This document shows, in pieces, positions 1 to 9,900 of a stretch of 64,000 bases of DNA. The stretch covers positions 178,940 through 242,939 of the forward strand of contig NW_026516733.1 of assembly GCF_025766255.1 (NCBI RefSeq), read 5' to 3'. The DNA is from Zychaea mexicana (Eukaryota > Mucoromycota > Mucoromycetes > Mucorales > Lichtheimiaceae). The position numbers were made by a program, and so were the translations under genes. How positions within the stretch are numbered: the first letter of the stretch is position 1; each line of letters opens with the position of its first letter. Below the pieces are notes generated by a model. That model made no database searches, was not told the origin of the DNA, and saw only the letters and a program-made list of their open reading frames with translations.

Positions 1-543
1 AAGAGACAGGCGTGGGAAATACGACTCCGAGTAACAGCAGTAGCAGTGCTTCTACTACTGTAGCAAAGACCAATGAGCACCATCATCACCGTTCACAGCA
101 GCAGCAGCAACGACAACAACTACAAAAAGGACAGTTAAAAAAGACGGATGAGCTGGGTATACAACATCAAGACCAAGACGAGGGTGACGATGATAACACT
201 ACTGGTGATGGATTATTCCTCGTCGATGATGGTGGTGGCATGGAAGATCGACGAGCTAATCTAGCCGAGATTCTGCAATATATTCGATTTCCTTTGATAC
301 AACCAACATTTCTTGTCAATGTAGTGGAAACGGATCCGTTTGTGATGGATTTACCTGGTGTTCGAGATTTAGTAAGTATCTATCATTATTCATACTTTAT
401 CCCATATTATGGGTAAACATTAACCCTTGAAAAATGTGTAGCTTTTTGAGGCGTACAGGCACCATGCTGTGGGTGATGCAGTAGGGATCCTGGATAATGC
501 ATCCTTCAGGTGCAAACCTCGGCATATAAGAAGTGATGAATAA
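1..543 (+). CDS. BTB/BACK-type (Kelch-like) protein, 3' end only
   Basis: This is the C-terminal part of a gene that enters from the left edge; the frame is open to base 3. Exon <1-371 is followed by an intron at 372-441 (GTAAGT to TGTAG, phase 0), and exon 442-543 ends in TAA. A low-complexity S/N/H/Q stretch and an acidic linker come first. Then comes a segment (IRFPLIQPTFLVNVVETDP, joined across the intron to RDLLFEAYRHHA) that matches the BACK domain found between BTB and Kelch repeats. BTB-BACK proteins usually serve as substrate adaptors for Cul3 ubiquitin ligases. No Kelch repeat follows; the protein stops about 30 residues after the BACK core. Family assignment rests on this one motif block. 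The BTB domain, if present, lies outside the window. Confidence 0.6.
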
Positions 544-638
544 ATTCTATTTCCGCTGCTTCTCCTGCTGCCTTTTTCATATTTTTCATATTTCTCTTTT
601 GGGGGAAGCGTGTGTGCGTGTGTGTGTGTATTGTTAGG

Positions 639-2514
639 ATGGCCGATTCCAGTAACAAACTAGTTGACACTGACTCGGCAACGCCATTACCTCAATCGTC
701 GGCATCATATGGTTCCATTCCCGTTGCCAAGGACAATGCCGTGCAGAATCCCAACAATGGAGGTGTTCTTGAAGGACAGCAGCAACAACAGCAACGGCGG
801 CGAAGAGAACGGGTACTGAAAAGAAATGGGAGGTGCATATCAGGAGGAGAAACAACTTAGTATAGGGAGTGATTAAACATATATTATATGTATTGTATAC
901 ATAGGGTGGTATCATCCCATTCCTTGCTGGTGTTATTTGCATCGTCATCGTGATAGGCGCATTTTTCACGTACCTCTTTCTTTACCCAAACAAAGCTCCC
1001 AGAAAGCACAGGCAGCCAATGCTCAACAACGGCACGCACGCGTTTAATCCCACCATGATTCTCATATCTCTCGATGGTGTGGTAAACCATGACTTGGATT
1101 TGTTTTTGACACCTCATATGACAGAGATCGGTAAATACACATTGATGCATCTCTTTCACTTCATAACAGAGACAAAGAACAACGTTGATAAAGTAGAAGC
1201 TCGAGCTAATCATGCATGCGTGTATACACTTTTCAATCATAGCAAACGAGGGCGTACGTGCAAAGTGGATGACGCCATCTTTTCCGGTAATAAATTTTTT
1301 TAATTCACAAAACGGACCAGCACTTGGCTGATATGCGTGATGTTTGTTTTGCACATTGAACGTGTGTATAGCCCATCACGTTCCCTAACCATTGGTCCCT
1401 GGTCACTGGCCTTTATCCAGAATCGCATGGCATTATCGGAAACATGTTTTACGACCCCGCACTCAACGACTCGTTCAATTACAAGAGCCCTGCTCAAAGT
1501 TGGGATGCGAAATGGTGGGGTGGTGAGCCTGTAAGTTTCAACATCACCACCATCCCACTTTTATCACTATATTGTAACAAGATACACTAACGAATATTGG
1601 TACGGTGTTCTGATGAATAGATTTGGGTCACAGCTGTCCGCCAAGGCTTGCGATCCGGAGTGATCATGTGGCCAGGTTGTAGCACCATCTTCCAAGACAA
1701 TCTACAGCCCAGTTTACAGATTCCATTTAACGACGATATGGCCTTTGACGAAAAAGTCGATCGAGCCTTGACATGGCTTGACTTGCCCATCGAAGAACGG
1801 CCTCAATCAATCAACATCTATGTCCAACAAATCGACCAAGCCGGTCACCGATACGGACCTTATGCCAATCAAACCTTATATCAATTACACAAAGCCGACC
1901 AAAGCATTGGTCGACTCGTGAAGGGGTTGGAAGCACGTAATTTGACCGAGATTGTCAACTTGATGGTCGTCAGCGACCATGGCATGTCTGCAACCGATGC
2001 CAAATCACGCACGATTTATTACGACGATGAATTTACCGAGGATGAAATGAGCCGTATTCGAAGCGTCGAAGGTGATCCATTATTACTGATTCGCCCCCAC
2101 ACTAACGATGATGATAGTGTGGATGTGCTCTACAAAGCATTTTTACGATTGAAACAAAAGACCGGTGGCCATTTCCGTGTCTACAGACGTCAAGATATAC
2201 CCGACCGATTCCATTTCAGAGACAATGTGCGAATTCCGCCGCTGTTGGTGTTGCCAGACAATGAATGGATCATCACGACACGAAACAACCCTTGGATCTC
2301 ACGTGGTGTGCATGGATATGATAATTTGGATGAGCAGTCGAGAGCTATCTTTGTTGGTCAAGGTCCATTCTTTTGGGAGGACCATGAAAAGGGAACCACG
2401 TTAGAACCTTTTTGGAACGTTGAGTTGTACTCCATGTTTACTCGTATATTGGATCTGGAGCCCGCAAGTAATAATGGTACATTGAAGGGATATTTGAAGG
2501 CCGAGGAGCTGTAG
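639..2514 (+). CDS. Ectonucleotide pyrophosphatase/phosphodiesterase, type II membrane protein
   Basis: Five exons (639-812, 905-1130, 1243-1286, 1372-1530, 1621-2514) join in frame to 498 residues. A Q/R-rich cytoplasmic N-terminus ends in RRRRER. It is followed by one transmembrane helix at about residues 59-86 and then an extracellular or lumenal catalytic domain. The alkaline-phosphatase-superfamily metal and nucleophile motifs are all visible: ISLDG, ITFPNHW (nucleophile Thr about residue 151), the D and H of [18 protein letters not shown] and HGYDN. ENPP enzymes hydrolyse nucleotide pyrophosphate or phosphodiester bonds; yeast Npp1/Npp2 scavenge phosphate. The residues after LDG are VVNHD rather than the common FR. 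The start was chosen as the first ATG of the exon leading into the membrane anchor. It is convergent with the ZW10-like gene, 145 bp away. Confidence 0.88.
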
Positions 2515-2659
2515 CAATAATAAACGGTCTCTATGTTATTTTTTTATCTATATATACAAACTATGAGAGGGACAAAATGGTAGTAAATTGGAGCCATAAA
2601 ACAGAGTTGTATTAAGCGAGTATTACTACTAAAAGGGTATATATATGTTTATAATGTTC

Positions 2660-5600
2660 TTAGTGTAGATTATTCCAGTTGACATCTTCATCTGCATCAT
2701 CCCAACCCCAACCATTGCCTTCTTCGGTTTGTGCCATCGATAGAGAAGAGTTCGTTTTCTTCGATGTCGATTCTTTTTCTTTCTCTTGTTGAATATTAAC
2801 TGGAGCAGGTTGCGCTGTATCCGTTTCTGAAGAAGCTTTGGAAGCCTGTTTGCCATGGACGACGTTATCTAACTGCATCATGGATGGCTGTTGTTCCTCT
2901 TGATGTTCTTGCGGAATAGTGAGTGGTTCATTATCGTCGAGTCCCCATCCTTGCTCTTCTTCATCGTTCACGTCATCGAGTTGTAGCATAGACAGCGGTC
3001 TTGTCTTTTTCGGAACATCTCTCGACTTTTCGTCGTCGTCTGCTTTTCTTTCATTCTTATGTTCCTTGTTGTCGCTTTCTTGAGGGATTATGAGAGGCTC
3101 GTCATCATCGCCCCATCCTCCTTCTTCCTGTTCATCGTTATCGTCTAGCTCCATTGATAAGGAGGTCTTCTTTTTGGTAAGGTCCTTGGGTTGCTCTTGT
3201 GGAATAACCATTGGCTCGTCGTCATCATTGAAGCCCCAGCCATCTGCTGCTCCTGCATCGTGATCCATCATGGACAAAGAGCTCGTTGTCCTTGGCTGTT
3301 GTTGTTTCTTTTCATCTTCTCTTCTTTCTACGTGTTGTGAAGGGATAATTGGCTCGTCATCCCAACCCCATCCATCACCTCCTTCTTCCCCTTCATTGTT
3401 ATCCTCCTGCGAAACCATGGCCAGGGAACTTGTCTTGGGGGTCAATGGCTTTTCGTCTTGTGGTTGTTGTTTCTGAGGGGTGAAAGGTGATGCTGACCGA
3501 TGTTGCTCCACGGATGGCGATGGCGACGATGATGAGGTCGTAGTGGGCGAAAGCATGGATGGCGGCGGTGGACTAGTCGTCTGGATCTCTCGAATCATAG
3601 ACGCCCGCAAATCCGTATCAGCAAACAGAGCACAGATCAAATGGATCAACTCTTTCTTCTCAAAAGTATACAACTCGCCACGTCGATAATGGTCCATGAT
3701 ATCACGCAAATTCATCTCGAGCATATCCTTCAAGAACCAAAACTTGCGCCAGCTAGGAACACGCTGCATGACTTGAGGTTCTGTTGCCGGTTGTCCTTGA
3801 CTAGAGTCAAATACGTCGACTAATTGAATCAGACTGTTTAAGCTTTGGGCAATCAAGTGGGAGTCGTCGGCACCAATATCTTGCAAATCTTCAATGTCGC
3901 CCATTAAATGTGTGAGGACACTATCCACTACGCGGCTCACCAAGTCAAAATAGACGCGTTCAGAGATTACGGTGCGGAGGGTTACGGCGTAGCTTCGTAT
4001 TTGGTCGATTACTTGGGCAATAGCTTCGTCACAAGCTTGTTGTTGTTGACGGTTTTCGGCAATCCCAACGAATTTTTTTGTCTTGTCGAGCGCCTTATGG
4101 AGGACACGGACCCATTGTGCCATAGCCAGCTCAAACCACGACTCGCCTAAAGTTCGTACATTATCCACAGCGCCTTGTAATTTCTCACTCAAGTCTGTGG
4201 TGCCGTCGTTCTGGACAGTAGATACGAGGTCTTTTGTCAACGAGTTGGCCAACCAATAACAATCGTTGCGAAAAACCAGCGCAGATTGTGGACTCGACAA
4301 GAACTGTGATCGATGGAATTGAGGCATGATGGCACGATACAAGTCGAGAAGATCATATACGACACCAAGTAATCCGGTGACCGAGACAGGATGTGATCCT
4401 TGTTGTCGTAGGTTGTTGGCTTCCTTGACCGTATCAATTAGTAACAATGACAGCAGTTTGGGTGTTTGTGTGATTTGGTATTGTTGTAAAGTGTTGGTTT
4501 TCGTGTCCATGTCAACAATGTCTTCGACTTCGTATAGTTGACGTAGCATGACCCGACGACCTTCCAGTAATACTTTGTCGCGTCGTTTGGTCGCGAAATG
4601 ACTATCCACATTGTCGACGTAGACCGTGATTGAGCTAGGCTCACCGTTATCGTCGCTCAAAAATCCATATTGTTGAATACAGTTGTGCTCCACTTCACGA
4701 ACAGCATTGGCTACGCTGTCAAAAGTAGCGAGTTGAGCAGCAGAGGAAGGGATAGCGGGCGCAATGGCGTACTGGATCAATTGTTGGAAAATTTCGGGCA
4801 GGATCAAGTTACCAAACAGTCGTGTTTTCGTCTTGTCCACGAGTCCATCGAAGCATTGCTCTGAGATGAACTTAAGCATCGTGTCAATGTTGTGAAGCAC
4901 AGCACAGGCGATATCCGCGTGACTATCCTCTCCATCATTTTGTCCATGTCGTTGCGAGTACAGCGTGTTTCCTTGAATCGAGATATGTGCCGTGCTGCAA
5001 TAATCGAAAAACGGTGTTACAATATTCTTCATTATGGAGCGCTTGAGATTGGCCATTTCTGCAGATAATATATCGAGCATATCGAAGCATTCGAAAATAT
5101 CCAACAGCTGTGGATGTTTGCTGGCGGTGCCAGTAGGATAGACGCACATGGTCCGCGTGTTTTCTGGATCCGGTGTCGCAAATACAACTGCTTCTGCCAT
5201 TTTGTCCTGCAGCGTCGTTACCAGTTTATCTCTGAGCTGTGTGTATTGTTCGCGTAATAATCGTGTAACGGATTCGTTTTCTTTAGAAAGGTGTTCTTCT
5301 TCCTTGGACAAGGCATCGTGGATGGTCAAATATTGTCGTGTCACGTCTTGTACTGGCGTTGTTGGTGAACCCAAAAGCTGTTGTTCACAGTCATCCATTT
5401 CTTGAACCAGCCTTTGGATCCTTTCCAGCACTTGTATTTCGTTTTGATTTTGCGTCGTACGCCGTATCGTTTCTTGATACTTGTGCAAGACATCCGTGAT
5501 CTTTTGTTGTTGCTCATGGTTGTTGGCAATAATACTGCTACCACCACCCAAGTTTTGGCATTGGTCCAAAATACCATCCAATCGTTCATGAACTTGATGA

Positions 5601-5833
5601 CATCCCGTGTACAGTGAAACAAAGCTGTCCAAATTGTCACGGACGGTTTCAAACACTTGTTGTTGTAAAATATGCGTATGGTCTTCTAATCCGTTCAAAG
5701 TGGACACCAGGGCGCGGTTGTCAATGTGTTGGTTTTGGAGGAGTGCGTCGCGGTCGGCATTGTCGTTGAAAATGGCCGTAATAAAATCTTGTTGGATCCG
5801 GCTATTGTTATTTGCTGAAGTTTCCGTTGACAT
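2660..5833 (-). CDS. ZW10/Dsl1-type ER vesicle-tethering subunit with Trp-rich repeat tail
   Basis: A single 1057-residue frame without introns. The N-terminal ~780 residues look like ZW10: a coiled N-terminal region, the central DLYRAIMPQFHR...NDCYWLANSL block, and a C-terminal core ending in ELIHLICALFADTDLRASMI, which resembles the end of animal ZW10. ZW10/Dsl1 works with RINT1/Tip20 and NAG/Sec39 to tether COPI vesicles at the ER. ZW10 also has a kinetochore role in animals. Unlike animal ZW10, a tail of about 260 residues follows (roughly 796-1057). It holds five copies of a unit made of an S-L-S-M motif, an acidic run and a GWGWDDEP(L/I)IIPQ-type motif, and ends in DVNWNNLH. Yeast Dsl1 binds COPI through tryptophans in an acidic loop, so the tail probably does the same job (inference). 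It is convergent with the ENPP gene. Confidence 0.8.
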   Translation of the reverse strand: MSTETSANNNSRIQQDFITAIFNDNADRDALLQNQHIDNRALVSTLNGLEDHTHILQQQVFETVRDNLDSFVSLYTGCHQVHERLDGILDQCQNLGGGSSIIANNHEQQQKITDVLHKYQETIRRTTQNQNEIQVLERIQRLVQEMDDCEQQLLGSPTTPVQDVTRQYLTIHDALSKEEEHLSKENESVTRLLREQYTQLRDKLVTTLQDKMAEAVVFATPDPENTRTMCVYPTGTASKHPQLLDIFECFDMLDILSAEMANLKRSIMKNIVTPFFDYCSTAHISIQGNTLYSQRHGQNDGEDSHADIACAVLHNIDTMLKFISEQCFDGLVDKTKTRLFGNLILPEIFQQLIQYAIAPAIPSSAAQLATFDSVANAVREVEHNCIQQYGFLSDDNGEPSSITVYVDNVDSHFATKRRDKVLLEGRRVMLRQLYEVEDIVDMDTKTNTLQQYQITQTPKLLSLLLIDTVKEANNLRQQGSHPVSVTGLLGVVYDLLDLYRAIMPQFHRSQFLSSPQSALVFRNDCYWLANSLTKDLVSTVQNDGTTDLSEKLQGAVDNVRTLGESWFELAMAQWVRVLHKALDKTKKFVGIAENRQQQQACDEAIAQVIDQIRSYAVTLRTVISERVYFDLVSRVVDSVLTHLMGDIEDLQDIGADDSHLIAQSLNSLIQLVDVFDSSQGQPATEPQVMQRVPSWRKFWFLKDMLEMNLRDIMDHYRRGELYTFEKKELIHLICALFADTDLRASMIREIQTTSPPPPSMLSPTTTSSSSPSPSVEQHRSASPFTPQKQQPQDEKPLTPKTSSLAMVSQEDNNEGEEGGDGWGWDDEPIIPSQHVERREDEKKQQQPRTTSSLSMMDHDAGAADGWGFNDDDEPMVIPQEQPKDLTKKKTSLSMELDDNDEQEEGGWGDDDEPLIIPQESDNKEHKNERKADDDEKSRDVPKKTRPLSMLQLDDVNDEEEQGWGLDDNEPLTIPQEHQEEQQPSMMQLDNVVHGKQASKASSETDTAQPAPVNIQQEKEKESTSKKTNSSLSMAQTEEGNGWGWDDADEDVNWNNLH
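2663..3450 (-). repeat. Five W-rich acidic protein repeats in the ZW10-like tail
   Basis: These are coding repeats, about 30-45 residues each. The cores read GDGWGWDDEPIIPSQ, DGWGFNDDDEPMVIPQ, EGGWGDDDEPLIIPQ, QGWGLDDNEPLTIPQ and NGWGWDDADEDVNWNN. Each is preceded by a basic/Ser motif such as KKTSLSM. The repeat copies differ at many codons, so they are not a recent microsatellite expansion. Confidence 0.85.
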
Positions 5834-6970
5834 TTTAAGTGTCTCCCTTTTTCGTGATTTAATCGATTGGTGGTGTACAGTTGAGGAGACAGGAAGAACA
5901 GAGCACCGCGTCCTCCAGCGGGAAATATCATAGGCAGAGGCATTGTGGTTCGTCGGATATTGGACCCCGTCCCACAGTATACATAATAGCGCGGATCATG
6001 CCATCATCAACCGGGCCTTTCCTCCAGCGTATCTCAAATAAAGTTTGCTACTAACTTAATCTTCTTTTAGAAAAGAAATACATTTGCGGCACTTCTTCAG
6101 AAACTTGAAGTATGTCAATTGAAGCACTACATCTATTTCAATGCGACCTCTTACGATAATGGTTGTCTCTATATAAAGGATGTTGAAATGAGGATGTCTT
6201 TAAACCTCTCCTTCTTTTTTTTAGTGGCCGTAGATGTGAAAATCGAGATGGGCAAGATGTAAAATTGCCATGCTAGGAAAGAGCACAACATGTGTATGCA
6301 GTATCCATATTGTTGTGTGTTATGTGGGGTGTTTGTATGTGTGCACCCATCAAGTGCAGCAGCAGACATGCACCAAAGATGGGCGTAGAAACGGACGACG
6401 GTGTACGCTTTAATAGACGGACCATTATCATGACCGTGGCATCTAGGGCACAAAACGCATTGTATGATTTTATAGTATACGGGATCATCATAGCAGCGAA
6501 TGTTGCTAGCAGAAGGAGTTAAAGTGCTAGGAAGCATAACAACCGTTGTTGTTACGTAGCAACGGAAATGACAGAGTAGCAACCATGCCACCATGTTGGT
6601 AGGGGAAACAATAATGTTTTTTGGGGACGACACACAAGCACTGCTGTTAGTGTTAGTAACACGCGTGTTGGGTTGCGGCATCGAAAACGGCAAACTGTAA
6701 ACATCATCCGGATTTTAAGAGTATTAAGGCAGTGCTAACTGTGGTGCATGGTTTTGGGATAAGGAATCACACACCCCTTTCTCCTCTTTTTTTTATATAT
6801 TATATCCCTCTTTACTGCTCTGTCTAACTTTCACACGATTCACTCCTCATTGTCCCTTATATTCTTTCTTTTTCTTTTCTTCCAACTCTAATACTTATTA
6901 AACGGTTCTTTTTTGACCTTCTATTACCACTATCACTACTACTATTTTTTTTGTCTGTTATTATGAAACA
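5834..6970. other. Intergenic region between divergent genes (ZW10-like and CH-kinase)
   Basis: No convincing gene. A minus-strand frame of 174 codons at 6169-6693 has no recognisable motif or splice support. The 190 bp before the kinase ATG at 6971 are strongly pyrimidine-rich on the plus strand, with a TATA-like run near 6791-6805. This is what a fungal promoter and 5' UTR would look like. Confidence 0.5.
6779..6970 (+). promoter_or_regulatory. Probable promoter/5' leader of the CH-kinase gene
   Basis: A TATA-like sequence at about 6791-6805 is followed by a C/T-rich tract leading to the ATG at 6971. This is inferred from composition and position only. Confidence 0.35.
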
Positions 6971-9900
6971 ATGAAGTCTTGTCTTTCATTCGACTTTCTC
7001 ACGCCCAATCTCGATCAACAACATACAGCACGACTTTGGATACAAGCCGTCCTGCAAGTCCAGTTACCCGATTCCGACGATTTATATACAAGTCTTAGAG
7101 ATGGTGTATTTTTGTGCAAGTTAGTGCTCGACTACGCCCCTTCTTTTTTGTTTTTTTTTTGCTCTACTAAAAAGAGAGTGTGTGTGCGAGGTCATCGTTT
7201 GGATTAAACGAATGGAGTTGTTGTTGGAAGGAACAGGGTGGAACAATATCATTTTGACACGGATTTCCGCGCGGGTGGGTTTGGTTTGGTTTCGGGGTGA
7301 TACACACAAACGCCCGGAAAATAGGCGAATAACTCATCGACCAAACAAACTTTTTTTGCTTTTGCATGAATTTCCTTTATCATGTATGTAGGTTAATAAA
7401 TAATTTAATACCAAACTCGGTACCATATATATTTTTTGAAAATAACATTGATGCCTGGGTAAATAAGAATTGCGGTCCTCATTAGAAGAAGACGAAACAA
7501 TGAATGTGACGTATTGCATGGTATATTGATGCACATCTATCCAATAGACCAAAAATATACAACAATTCCTCACTGCGGCAGAACAGGTTAGTAGGCAAAA
7601 GAATAATACTAACAATAATAACTATATGCTATTGATGGTGGAAGGAATCTAACAGGGGGAGGATCCCTTTGGTCCCTTCTTTTTACTATGTATATTGAGC
7701 AGATTGGAGGACTTGACGCATTTCAGCTGTTCGATACGGTTGACCTGCTATACGGATATGACATGATTGCTGTAAGATTTTCCTCTATGTGAGAGAAAGA
7801 TAGTAAGAGGGACGAGGGAGAGAACTAGACATACTAATAACAGTTCTGAATGCTGAACAGGTAGCAAGGACATTGTCATTTTTGCATGATCGAGTGAGCA
7901 ATAGTCAGCGATTTAATAAGATCCAGCAACAGCAACAACGACTAAGCATGAGCCATTGGCATAGCCAACAATATCAGTATCACCGACAGAACAATAACGA
8001 CATGCGAATATTGAAGCGTAGATACACCGTTCCATTCGGCCAAAAACAACAACAGCAGCAGCCAAGATGTTTGGCAGCCGATAGTGACAACAGGAGCCAT
8101 TTAGGAGTCATCCATGTTGATAAAAGTGATGATAATAATAATGAGGAGCAGGAGCAAGAGGAGGTGCCAGAAGCAGGGTTATCAAGAGAAAAAATTAAGG
8201 AGCAAGAACAGCAACGAAAATCATGGTCAAGAACAGCTACCGAAAAACAAGTCGTTGCTACTACATGGGGAGAAGAGGACGAGGAGAAAAATGATGTTGA
8301 CGACGAACACCAGCAACAGCAACAACCTATTATTATACCCGACACTCCGTCTTGCTCGGATCGACATTCTCCCGCAGTCGACAGCACATCTTCAGGCGAC
8401 AGTGGGTACGGAACAACAACGACAATAACAAATACGGCGATTACAGCCAAGAAAAGAAATAGCACCAGTGTACGAGGCGCAATTCATCTGACCTCCTTGT
8501 TCAACCCTCCACCGAGCCCGCCTTTCCAGGAGGTAGAGGAGGACGGGATTGATGATGAAGAGGATTATGATTTATCTTCTATCAGAATGCCTATGGGACG
8601 AACAAGCACAGTAGGTCGACATGAACGATTATCAACGATTGACCTTTACGGCAACAATGACGACGACGACGAGCAAATGGATGGCAATAACAGAAACAGC
8701 ACAATTCTTACTGCTATTACTACTGGTAGTAGTAGTAAAAAATCCGCAACATCACGGTTGGCTCGACTATCATCCAACTTGTCGTTCAGAAGAAAACTGC
8801 CTATTCGGCAAAAGATCCCATTTCATATGAGATATCAGGAGTGGACGGACTCGAAATTAAGGAAAGAGCAAGCACCAAAAAGGAGACCTTCATTGAGTTC
8901 TAAGAAAAGCAATAGCTCTCTTACCGATACTACTACTACGACCCCTCCATCTCATCAACAAGCCCCGAATCATCCTACCGCCAGCATTAGCACCGCCAGT
9001 AGCAGTACTACTGCTTGTAGCAGCATCACTACTACCTCATCATCCATTATCAGCAATAGATCATCATTGCAACAACAACAATATCCGAGGATGATAGAAT
9101 CATCTGCGTCGTCACCTCTGTATAACGATCACTTTACCAACAGTATGACCCGAGAACAAGAAATGATCCGAAAACGACGGGTTAGCAAAATGAAGAAATT
9201 GTCTGTCGATTCCTGGGGGGATCCTTCGCGATCACGTGAAACGTTGGCTGCTGCAGTACCTCGTCGTAAATCGACAGGAACGTTCGAAGTCACAGAAAAT
9301 GATACGAACGATAGTGGAGAACGGCTCGAAATGCGACAATCGGATGGATCTATTGTTGCTCGCTATGTAAGTTGTATTCTCCAAAACGTTCTTTTCCAAC
9401 AGCTTTGCTCAACAACACGACAAAAAAATCATTTAGAAACTTGGTAATACAATCGGTAAAGGCCAGTTCGGCACGGTCCATCGGTAAAGTGCTGTTTTTA
9501 TTGTTTCTCATCCCCCAATACATTACTATCAGAATCTACTGTGTCATTATCAATCTCAGTAAGGCATTTCGATATTCTAACATTATATGTATAGTGCACT
9601 TAATTTGAATACTGGGCAAATGGTGGCCATCAAACGAATCAAGCTGGATCCAAGCAAAATTGATGACATGGATGAAGTGATGGTAAAACGTCTTCTCTTT
9701 CTCTTTAAAAATTAAAAAAAAAACGACTTACACAAGAGCATAATATAGCAAGAAGCACAAATTCTACGCACTCTGTCGCACGCCAACATTGTGAAATACG
9801 AAGGTTTTATACAAACCTCGGAATGTATGAATATCGTCTTAGAATTTGTCGAGAATGGATCGTTGGCGAGCACCCTGAAAGCATTTGGCAGTTTCCCCGA

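Noticed and set aside
6169..6693. 174-codon minus-strand frame
   Set aside because: No motif, no splice signals, odd composition; it overlaps other open frames in a promoter spacer.
7980..8465. 161-codon minus-strand frame inside the kinase gene
   Set aside because: Shadow of the Q/N/S-rich linker on the opposite strand.
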